DNA of 25,457 bases from a virus. Location of the stretch: positions 1 to 25,457 of IMG/VR virus record IMGVR_UViG_3300005532_000039; one strand, given 5' to 3'. A program made the translations under genes and the position numbers. Of this stretch, positions 19,718 to 25,457 are shown one piece after another. Each line of letters opens with the position of its first letter. Position 1 is the stretch's first letter. The notes under the pieces were generated by a model, which was not told the origin of the DNA, did no database searches, and saw only the letters and a list, made by a program, of their open reading frames with translations.

Positions 19718-20484
19718 CCAACCCCGCCGACAAAACTGCTGTGAGCACTGCCGTCATCGAGCAGCCACCAACCCAAGGCGTCTCCGATCTCTATCGCCGC
19801 GCTACCGACGTGGCCGGTGCCTGTCGGGATATTGTGCTGCGGACCTCGGTCTTCATCGGCAAAACCAAGAGCCGTCATGTCCGCGTCGAGGGCTGGCAGG
19901 CCATCGCCGTCTGTCACGGCTGCTGTACCGGGGCGGGCGAAGCCGAGCGCGTCTACGACAAGGAGGGCGAGTGGATCGGCTACAAGGCCATCGGCTACGT
20001 CCGCAATGCCAAGGGCGTCATCCTGGCGACCGGCGAGGGCTTCGTCGGCTTCGACGAAACCGATCGCTACGGCAACTTTACCTGGCGCAATCGTCCTGAA
20101 TACGCCGGCCGAGCGATGGCCCAAACGCGCGCGGTCAGTCGGGCCTGTCGGGGGCTGTTCGCGCATGTGCTCGTGCTTATGGATGCGGGTCTGTCCACGA
20201 CGCCAGCCGAAGAGATGATCGACTCCTACCCCGAGCCCGAAGCAGAGCATCCCGAGAGGCCAGCGGCTGAGGAGGCGCCCGAGGTTGCGGCCCAGGAGAT
20301 CGCCTGGCTGCGCGAGCAACTCGCCCGCAAGGGCAAGACTCCTGACGATGTGAAGACGTTCCTGCACCAGCTGATCAAGAGCCATCCCAATCTCGGGCCG
20401 GTGCCCTTTGATCTGGAAGACATGACCCGCGCCCAGTTCCAGCGTGTCCAGGACCGCCTGATGAAGCTTCCTGACCGACCCTAA
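19714..20484 (+). CDS. Conserved phage DNA-metabolism protein
   Basis: This 256-residue protein has the pattern DLYRRATDVAGACRDIVLRT, then VRVEGWQAIAVCHGC, GYVRNAKGVILATGEGFVG, then RPEYAGRAMAQTRAVSRACR and LVLMDAGLSTTPAEEM. This is a conserved phage early protein that sits with replication or recombination genes. Its helical 'AxxRAxSRA' part and overall shape suggest a single-strand annealing or recombination mediator, but I cannot name it surely. The C-terminal 80 residues are acidic and then helical. It overlaps the upstream gene by 4 bases. Confidence 0.6.
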   Translation: MTNPADKTAVSTAVIEQPPTQGVSDLYRRATDVAGACRDIVLRTSVFIGKTKSRHVRVEGWQAIAVCHGCCTGAGEAERVYDKEGEWIGYKAIGYVRNAKGVILATGEGFVGFDETDRYGNFTWRNRPEYAGRAMAQTRAVSRACRGLFAHVLVLMDAGLSTTPAEEMIDSYPEPEAEHPERPAAEEAPEVAAQEIAWLREQLARKGKTPDDVKTFLHQLIKSHPNLGPVPFDLEDMTRAQFQRVQDRLMKLPDRP

Positions 20485-20517
20485 GCAGCCTGTTGATCGC
20501 CCGGAAGGAATCGCCCT

Positions 20518-20784
20518 GTGGAACCAGCCCCTGAGCTATTAACCCTGGCGCAGGTCGCCGGCCGCCTCAACCTCGATAGCAAGACGCTGCGCCGCCAGTT
20601 CGGCCGCGGCTTCCCCGAGCCGGTGACGATTGGCCGCACGCAGTATTTCTACCCCAAGGACATCGAGGCCTACCTGTACCTCTCCTCGCGTGGGGCCTTC
20701 CGACTGCTCGCCAGGCTTTCGGACGAAGAGGACGAGGAGGATGAAGACGAGGCCAAGCCACGGACTTCCCGGGCGGCCCAATGA
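20518..20784 (+). CDS. HTH_17-type DNA-binding protein with acidic tail
   Basis: The GTG at 20518 follows GGAAGGA and gives 88 residues. ELLTLAQVAGRLNLDSKTLR, then RQFGRGFPEPVTIGRTQYFY, is a MerR/excisionase-like helix-turn-helix. The C-terminal 30 residues are strongly acidic (DEEDEEDEDEAK). It is the second protein of this kind here, far from int, so it probably regulates early genes or replication. Its stop overlaps the next start as ATGA. Confidence 0.65.
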   Translation: MEPAPELLTLAQVAGRLNLDSKTLRRQFGRGFPEPVTIGRTQYFYPKDIEAYLYLSSRGAFRLLARLSDEEDEEDEDEAKPRTSRAAQ

Positions 20785-20996
20785 CGGACATTCGTGGACA
20801 TTCAAGGACTCTCGCGGGAATTCGTGGACTTCCATGGACATGGGCTTTTTCCCGCTTGAAAGCGGTCTTGCGGCTGGTAATTTTGTCCTTCACCAAGCCT
20901 GACCGTCCCGAAACGATTCGGGACCTTCCCCAAGAACTGGACGCGCCGCGCCTTGGCGTACGGGGTGCGCGCGCAGGCAGGGAGTTTCCAGGATGA
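20781..20996 (+). CDS. Small ORF translated across decamer repeats
   Basis: This 71-codon ORF overlaps both neighbours by ATGA, which is hard to explain by chance and supports translation. Its first 20 codons run through the 10-bp repeats (DIRGHSRTLAGIRGLPWTW), so the N-terminus may be a by-product of the repeat. The rest is basic and lacks known motifs. Function unknown; it may serve only to couple translation. Confidence 0.35.
   Translation: MTDIRGHSRTLAGIRGLPWTWAFSRLKAVLRLVILSFTKPDRPETIRDLPQELDAPRLGVRGARAGREFPG
20785..20844 (+). repeat. Six tandem 10-bp repeats
   Basis: Six consecutive decamers (CGGACATTCG, TGGACATTCA, AGGACTCTCG, CGGGAATTCG, TGGACTTCCA, TGGACATGGG) share the consensus NGGACATTCN. 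The pitch of about one helical turn would place bound proteins on one face. It lies between two small early genes, 1 kb before the primase-helicase, so an iteron-like or operator array is possible. It may also be a dispersed repeat. Confidence 0.6.
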
Positions 20997-21265
20997 TTCG
21001 CTTACCCCACTGGTTCACGCATCTGGTGCGGCTGTTTCGCCGCAAGGCGCAGGCCGGCCAGGCCCTGCGGCTCAAGAAGCACCAGCAGCGCCCAACGAAG
21101 CATCGGCCCGAGCCTCTCAGTCCCGGCCGGCCCCTGTGGCAGCTGGGCGGCGGCTGGGCGGTGGAAGTGCAAACCGGCGTGACCTATCTGGTCTGCCCCA
21201 ACCGCCGGCACTACTGGCCGCTGCTGCCGGTCGGCTACCTCGACTACTACCGCGACCTGAACTAA
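20993..21265 (+). CDS. Small basic hypothetical protein
   Basis: This 90-residue protein begins at an ATG overlapping the upstream stop, with GGGAG nearby. The N-terminal half is strongly basic (RLFRRKAQAGQALRLKKHQQRP) and could bind nucleic acid. The C-terminal half is beta-like and aromatic (LWQLGGGWAVEVQTGVTYLV, then YWPLLPVGYLDYYRDLN). No known family is recognised. Placement in the early operon suggests a replication-linked accessory. Confidence 0.5.
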   Translation: MIRLPHWFTHLVRLFRRKAQAGQALRLKKHQQRPTKHRPEPLSPGRPLWQLGGGWAVEVQTGVTYLVCPNRRHYWPLLPVGYLDYYRDLN

Positions 21266-21276
21266 GCGACACGCCT

Positions 21277-21367
21277 GCGTGGGGCTGCGGCCTGGCACCT
21301 GGTGGCCGACTCGGGGTTGGCCGCCAGGCAGGCTGGGATTCGCCAGCCAGGCTGGCAGCCCCCACGC
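21277..21367 (+). repeat. Imperfect intergenic inverted repeat
   Basis: GCGTGGGGCTGC (21277-21288) pairs with GCAGCCCCCACGC (21355-21367) with one bulge, and inner CCTGG/CCAGG pairs add further stems. It fills most of the gap between two early genes. CTGGCAGCCCCC is shared with the 16571 region. It could be a structured leader or an operator. Confidence 0.45.
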
Positions 21368-21391
21368 GGGCCTTTCACGAGAGCGAGAATC

Positions 21392-21829
21392 ATGGACTAT
21401 GTTAACTGCTACAGCAGCACCGAGACGATACGTCTGTATCGCTACACCCTGCAGGGCAATCAGTTACGCCCTACCTGGGACTCCTTTTATCCGGTGGGCC
21501 CCGCCGCGGTCATCCGCCCGCTGGCACAGGCCCGCGACCAGACCGACGATGAGGTGCCGATCGTCGTCAATCTGTCGGAGTGCCTGGAGAACCTACCTGA
21601 GGAGCAGCCCGGCGTGCTGCTGATCGCCAGCCGGGAAGTGACGCGCCTGGCCAATCTCCAGGGGCGGGCGGATGTGGTCTGTCCCTGGTGGCCGACTGGG
21701 AAAGAGGAACGTGACAGCCACGGCCGCATCCTCATACGCCGCCTGGAGTGTTTCTTCGACCCCGACCAGTGGGTTTATGAGATGGCCAAGCCAACTCCGA
21801 GCGAAACCTTGCAGGAGACGCCATCATGA
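21392..21829 (+). CDS. Hypothetical early protein
   Basis: The ATG at 21392 gives 145 residues; longer in-frame starts run through the inverted repeat. DYVNCYSSTETIRLYRYTLQ opens the product, with mixed alpha/beta character later (GVLLIASREVTRLANLQGRA, then RILIRRLECFFDPDQWVYEM). There is no known motif. It overlaps the primase-helicase start by 4 bases, so the two are likely translated together. The function is unknown, but coupling suggests a replication accessory. Confidence 0.55.
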   Translation: MDYVNCYSSTETIRLYRYTLQGNQLRPTWDSFYPVGPAAVIRPLAQARDQTDDEVPIVVNLSECLENLPEEQPGVLLIASREVTRLANLQGRADVVCPWWPTGKEERDSHGRILIRRLECFFDPDQWVYEMAKPTPSETLQETPS

Positions 21830-23769
21830 CCGACACGGCTGTCAACGGCCGCCACCGACGGCGTTACGCCAGTCCGTCCCATCCCTGTCCTGTTTGCGGC
21901 GGGCAGGACGCCTGTTCTGAAGGCGACGACGGCTTGCTGTTCTGCCGCCGCTGCGGCGGTGAGCAACTCGGGTTCGTCTACTTGGGGGTCGCCAAGGGCG
22001 ACCCCCAATTCAGCCTGTATCGCCGGGAAGGCGATCCGGAGCTGAGACAGAACCAGTCGGGCGGCCGCAGCCGCAGGGACGCGAAGAACGGCCGGCCGAC
22101 CTCGGTCGATTGGAACGCCCTGGCGCGACATTTCGCCGCCGCCCTGACGGCGAGCCGCCTTGCCCAGTTGGCCCGGATACTGGGCCTGCCGGAGCAGGCC
22201 ATCTCTCTTCTGCCCCTGGTCGGCTACAGCTCACGCGGCCACCATCCGGACTATTACGGGCAGGACTGTTTCACCTTCCCGCAAATGGACGCTTCCGGTC
22301 AGGTGACGGGCCTCTGCTGCCGCTACCCGGACAACAGCAAGAAGCTGATGGCGGGCAGCCGGGCCGGTCTGTACCTGACGCAAGGCTGGGAAGAAAGCAC
22401 CGGCCCCCTTCTGGCCGTCGAGGGGCCGACCTGCGCGCTGGCCGGCGCTGCCCTGGGGATGGCTGTCGTCGGCCGCCCCAGCAACACCGGCGGCGTTGAG
22501 CCTCTGGCCCAGCTGCTCCGGGGCCTGCCAGCGGAGCGACCCCTCATCGTCCTGGGTGAATACGACCCCAACGACAAGGGCGGCTGGCCGGGCCTGGAAG
22601 GCGCCAAGAAGACGGCTGCCGCCCTGGCAGACCGGCTGGGCCGCAACACCTCCTGGTGTCTGCCGCCCGAGAAGGCCAAGGACGTACGAGCCTGGGCGAT
22701 CGCCCAGGGCCTTGATCCGCAGCGTCCAGAGTTGTGGAACGAGGCGGGTCAAAGGTTCCTGACCTGGGTCGAGGCGCACCGCCATATCGTCAGTGGCCAG
22801 GCGGTGATTGACCCCGCCGAGGTGGCTACCATCGAGGACCTGATCCGGGTCGGCTCGGAGATCCGCTGGCTATGGGATGGCTGGCTGCAAATTGCCGTCC
22901 TGGTCGTGTTGGCCGCCAATGCCGGCATTGGCAAGACCCGGTTTGTGGCGGACCTGATCCGACGCATCCGCCACGGCCTACCCTGGCCCGATGGCAGGCC
23001 GATGACACTGCCGCCGGACGCCAGGGTGCTCTGGGTCGTTAGCGACAACAATCACGACGAGCTGGTGAGCCTGTGCAAGGCGTTCGGCATCGTCAGCAAC
23101 GTGTTCCTCAACGCCACGAAGGCCGACCCCTACGGCGGGACCACGCTGGACCTCAAGGAGGAGCTGGAGCAGCTGGAGGCCCGCATCCATGCCGTCAGGC
23201 CGGCCCTGGTCATCATTGACACGGTCGGCAACGCCACGGACAAGGATCTGTGCCGCCAAGAGGAGGCCAAGGCGTTCTTCCAACCCCTGCAGGTCATTGC
23301 TCGCCGGACCGCCATCACCTTCCTGTGCCTGGCCCACCTGAACATGGCTGGCGGCGTCGTCGGCCGCCGCACCTTGGAGAAAGTCCGGGTTGCCATCCGC
23401 ATGGACTGCCCCGATGAGGAGGGTCAGCCCAACCGCCGCCGGCTGGAGGTCCTCAAGAGCAACTCCAAGAAGCCGGCCGCCCTGGGCATCACGATGGGCG
23501 ATCAGGGCAACGAGTATGACACCAACCCGCCCCAAAAACCCGACCAGCCCGTCGGAGGCCGTCCTCCCGCCAAGATCCAGGAGTGTGTCGAGTGGCTGTC
23601 GGAATACCTCGACAAGACCCCCAAGCGCGTCAGCAAGATCATCAGCGAGGGGGGCCAGAAAGGCTTCTCCAAGGGCACGATTTATCGCGCCCGTGACGTT
23701 TTGGAGGCCGAAGAGTACGAGGACGCGGAAGACAAGAAGTGGTGGAGACTTACGTCCAATAATGAGTGA
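21826..23769 (+). CDS. Primase-helicase: zinc finger, Toprim, RecA-fold ATPase
   Basis: This 647-residue protein has a zinc finger (C21-x2-C24 and C40-x2-C43), a Toprim-like domain with Glu199 (LLAVEG) and EYDPND at 245-250, and a RepA-like helicase/ATPase with Walker A ANAGIGKT (364-371) and Walker B LVIIDT (461-466), then LCLAHLN as a sensor motif. The first Walker A Gly is Ala. The end carries a helix-turn-helix-like part (VSKIISEGG, then GFSKGTIYRARDVLEA). This layout suits priming and unwinding at the phage origin. It overlaps the upstream gene by 4 bases and ends just before a long hairpin. Confidence 0.8.
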   Translation: MTDTAVNGRHRRRYASPSHPCPVCGGQDACSEGDDGLLFCRRCGGEQLGFVYLGVAKGDPQFSLYRREGDPELRQNQSGGRSRRDAKNGRPTSVDWNALARHFAAALTASRLAQLARILGLPEQAISLLPLVGYSSRGHHPDYYGQDCFTFPQMDASGQVTGLCCRYPDNSKKLMAGSRAGLYLTQGWEESTGPLLAVEGPTCALAGAALGMAVVGRPSNTGGVEPLAQLLRGLPAERPLIVLGEYDPNDKGGWPGLEGAKKTAAALADRLGRNTSWCLPPEKAKDVRAWAIAQGLDPQRPELWNEAGQRFLTWVEAHRHIVSGQAVIDPAEVATIEDLIRVGSEIRWLWDGWLQIAVLVVLAANAGIGKTRFVADLIRRIRHGLPWPDGRPMTLPPDARVLWVVSDNNHDELVSLCKAFGIVSNVFLNATKADPYGGTTLDLKEELEQLEARIHAVRPALVIIDTVGNATDKDLCRQEEAKAFFQPLQVIARRTAITFLCLAHLNMAGGVVGRRTLEKVRVAIRMDCPDEEGQPNRRRLEVLKSNSKKPAALGITMGDQGNEYDTNPPQKPDQPVGGRPPAKIQECVEWLSEYLDKTPKRVSKIISEGGQKGFSKGTIYRARDVLEAEEYEDAEDKKWWRLTSNNE

Positions 23770-23773
23770 AATA

Positions 23774-23830
23774 CCACCTGCGCCCAAGCGCCCAAAACCC
23801 CGGGGGTTTTGGGCGCTTGGGCGCAGGTGG
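23774..23830 (+). terminator. 57-base near-perfect hairpin after the helicase gene
   Basis: Bases 23774-23801 pair perfectly with 23803-23830 around one central base (28-bp arms). It starts 4 bases after the primase-helicase stop. No T-run follows, so it is not a textbook intrinsic terminator; transcript stabilising, attenuation or an element insertion are alternatives. The next gene's ribosome site lies about 22 bases beyond it. Confidence 0.65.
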
Positions 23831-23866
23831 GCGCAGGGGCCGGAAAGGCTCTCCGAGGGTGAGACG

Positions 23867-24106
23867 ATGGGGCCATTTTCGGAAGCACAAGAAGAGAACC
23901 TGGATCTCCTACGCGACGCCTTGCTCAAGCTGCACGATGTCCGTCAAGCCGCCCAGGCGCTGTACGGCTTTCTGGAGCGTAGTGGCGAGCGCCTCGGCAC
24001 GCGCACGCTGCAGCGTTTGCGTGAGGGCACCCGTCGGGCGGCTGAGGACTACTGCCGCGAGTTGCTGGCCCTTTGGGAAGCTATCGACGAGGACTACGTG
24101 ACATGA
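23867..24106 (+). CDS. Small helical hypothetical protein
   Basis: The ATG at 23867, after GAGGGTGAG, gives 79 residues. The product is almost wholly helical and charged (EAQEENLDLLRDALLKLHDV, then ERLGTRTLQRLREGTRRAAE), without Cys or a membrane segment. A larger in-frame ORF from 23390 only shadows the helicase gene. It overlaps the next start (ATGA). The function is unknown. Confidence 0.5.
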   Translation: MGPFSEAQEENLDLLRDALLKLHDVRQAAQALYGFLERSGERLGTRTLQRLREGTRRAAEDYCRELLALWEAIDEDYVT

Positions 24107-24465
24107 CACAAAAGCCTCCCGAGCCCGACGTGATCATCACGCTGCGTCCCCTGGCCGCCGCTGAGCCGGTCGCCGTGCGGCTGCGCCGCCTGTTGAAATT
24201 CGCCGGCCGCAAGCTGGGCCTGAAGTGCCTCCAGTGCCAGGACGCGCCCGCCCAAGACCAACACCCCAGGGAGCCCCCGATGACCCACCCGAAGAAACCC
24301 GCAGCGGCTGCGTCGCCGCCCTCCTCCTATCAGCGCCCCGTCGTCGAGCTGACCGAGCGAGGCGTGCGCTGCGGCTGGTGTCAGTACCCCCATTCACTGG
24401 GCTGCCCTCTGTGTTATGAGGCGCGCAAGCATTACAAAGAATCACGTAACAAGGACTCACGCTGA
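24103..24465 (+). CDS. Zinc-binding-like protein with three CxxC motifs
   Basis: This 120-residue protein starts at an ATG overlapping the previous stop. It carries CLQC (42-45), CGWC (90-93) and CPLC (101-104). CGWC with CPLC looks like a treble-clef or zinc-ribbon site. The centre is Pro-rich and unfolded, and the end is basic. Its TGA overlaps the next ATG (TGATG), so it is probably made together with the PP-loop enzyme and may assist it. An internal ATG at 24280 could make a shorter form. Confidence 0.55.
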   Translation: MTQKPPEPDVIITLRPLAAAEPVAVRLRRLLKFAGRKLGLKCLQCQDAPAQDQHPREPPMTHPKKPAAAASPPSSYQRPVVELTERGVRCGWCQYPHSLGCPLCYEARKHYKESRNKDSR

Positions 24466-25337
24466 TGGACAAAAAAATCGTCGTCGGCTTTTCCGGGGGC
24501 ATTGACAGCCAGGCCGTCGCACTGTGGGCGCGACAGACCTTCCCGCAGGAGGATATTCTCCTGCTCAATTCGGACGCCGGCGGCAACGAGCACCCGCTGA
24601 CCGAAGGCTTCATCCGCTGGTACTCCGTTAATGTCTTCCCCGTGACCGTCGTCTGCGCCCTGCTCAAGGACCTGGGCGACGTGGGCACGCGCGACGGCGC
24701 CACGCGCGAGCGACGGCTGACGCTCGGCGAAGAGGAGCCGTTGACCTTCGACAAGCTGGCTTTCGTGAAGGGAATCTTCCCTTCACGAAAGGCGCAATTC
24801 TGCACGGAGTATTTGAAGCTGGCACCGCAAAAGCGCTGGCTCGACGACAATCTGACCGCCCAAGGCATTCGCTATGCCAGATATATCGGCGTCCGCGCCG
24901 ACGAGTCCAATGAGAGAGCCAGCTGCCCGGAGCAGGAGTTTGATTCTTACTTCCACTGCATGCTCTATCGGCCCCTGTTCCGGTGGACCAAACAGCAATG
25001 TTTCGATTTCGTCCGTGCCGCCGGCGAGGACATCAATCCGCTCTACAAGCTGGGTTTTACTCGCGTCGGCTGTGCGCCGTGCATCAACTCCAGCAAGGCC
25101 GACATCCGCAATTGGGCGGCCCGTTTCCCCGAAATGATCGACAAGGTGAGACGCTGGGAACAGTCGGTGGGCAGGACGTTCTTTGCACCTGTGGTGCCGG
25201 GCAAGGACATCAACTGGATCGATGAGGTCGTTACTTGGTCACGGACGGAACGGGGGGGACGGCAGTTCAGCCTGCCGTTCGTGGAAGCGCAAGCCGAGTC
25301 AGGAACCTGTATCAGCAAGTATGGGCTTTGTGAGTGA
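24465..25337 (+). CDS. PAPS reductase-like PP-loop enzyme
   Basis: This 290-residue protein carries the PP-loop SGGIDS (residues 10-15), the next motif ILLLNSDAGGNEHPLTEGF, the QFCTEYLKL part (Cys113), and GVRADES (142-148), as in phage PAPS-reductase-family enzymes and DndC relatives. C203-x2-C206 (GCAPC) with Cys282 and Cys289 could hold an iron-sulfur cluster. The family activates a substrate with ATP and transfers sulfur or sulfite. The role in phage is unknown: it could be a nucleic acid thio-modification or a metabolic helper. It is coupled to zinc-ribbon genes on both sides. Confidence 0.75.
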   Translation: MDKKIVVGFSGGIDSQAVALWARQTFPQEDILLLNSDAGGNEHPLTEGFIRWYSVNVFPVTVVCALLKDLGDVGTRDGATRERRLTLGEEEPLTFDKLAFVKGIFPSRKAQFCTEYLKLAPQKRWLDDNLTAQGIRYARYIGVRADESNERASCPEQEFDSYFHCMLYRPLFRWTKQQCFDFVRAAGEDINPLYKLGFTRVGCAPCINSSKADIRNWAARFPEMIDKVRRWEQSVGRTFFAPVVPGKDINWIDEVVTWSRTERGGRQFSLPFVEAQAESGTCISKYGLCE

Positions 25338-25345
25338 GCTACGCC

Positions 25346-25457
25346 ATGACCTGTAACGACTGCCACTGCCCACTAAACCCCAAGATCCGTACCGGCTTCT
25401 GCCGGCGCTGCTACGAGCGCCGCCGCTGCTTGTACTGCAGCCGGCCTTTTGCGGCCC
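25346..25457 (+). CDS. Zinc-ribbon protein, cut by window end
   Basis: The ATG at 25346 opens a frame that runs off the window. The first 37 residues (TCNDCHCPLNPKIRTGFCRR, then CYERRRCLYCSRPF) carry four CxxC-type pairs, so it binds zinc. It starts 8 bases after the PP-loop gene stop. It may partner with that enzyme or be a small DNA- or RNA-binding protein. The rest cannot be seen. Confidence 0.5.
   Translation, partial: MTCNDCHCPLNPKIRTGFCRRCYERRRCLYCSRPFAA

Overview
The window looks like about 25 kb of a temperate tailed-phage genome (siphovirus-like head and tail genes), GC-rich, with nearly all genes on the + strand. The host is probably a planctomycete. That is inference, from the style of the integrase N-terminus and the winged-helix gene, a secreted-protein C-terminal motif, and the repeat types; no rRNA or complete tRNA is present to prove it.

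Layout. (1) 16-9182: virion structure module with small capsid-associated proteins, head-tail connector, head closure, spike-base protein, HK97 gp10-like and gp17-like tail completion proteins, tail tube, a tail assembly chaperone pair joined by a -1 frameshift site (A AAA AAC, 4929-4935), then four large beta-rich tail or fibre proteins. No tape measure gene follows the chaperones. (2) 9341-13140: lysis-like and accessory region: a holin-like protein, a signal-peptide ORF separated by one in-frame TGA from a trypsin-like protease with a collagen-like stalk, then small membrane, proline-rich and cysteine-rich proteins including an exported thioredoxin-like protein. (3) 13331-14321: two genes probably linked to DNA metabolism or regulation. 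(4) 14621-16949: integration module. A tRNA(CAU) 3' half (14772-14816) is flanked on both sides by 12-bp repeats and followed by a tyrosine integrase, a 54-bp perfect palindrome, a winged-helix protein and an excisionase-like protein. The att site lies inside phage DNA, so the source was probably free phage DNA rather than an integrated prophage. (5) 16950-18201: terminators, two minus-strand genes (a membrane protein and a ribbon-helix-helix regulator) and overlapping divergent promoters that look like the lysogeny/early switch. (6) 18572-25457: tightly coupled early genes, including a SWIM zinc-finger protein, a conserved phage DNA-metabolism protein, HTH proteins, a zinc-finger/Toprim/RecA-fold primase-helicase, a PP-loop PAPS-reductase-like enzyme and zinc-ribbon proteins.

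The most unusual features are the gene-junction hairpins. Three are built from opposed heptanucleotide repeats, and one of these is flanked by an exact 13-bp duplication. Two others are 54-57 bp (near-)perfect palindromes. Also unusual are the in-frame UGA between a signal peptide and a protease-collagen protein, and the apparent absence of a tape measure and an endolysin.
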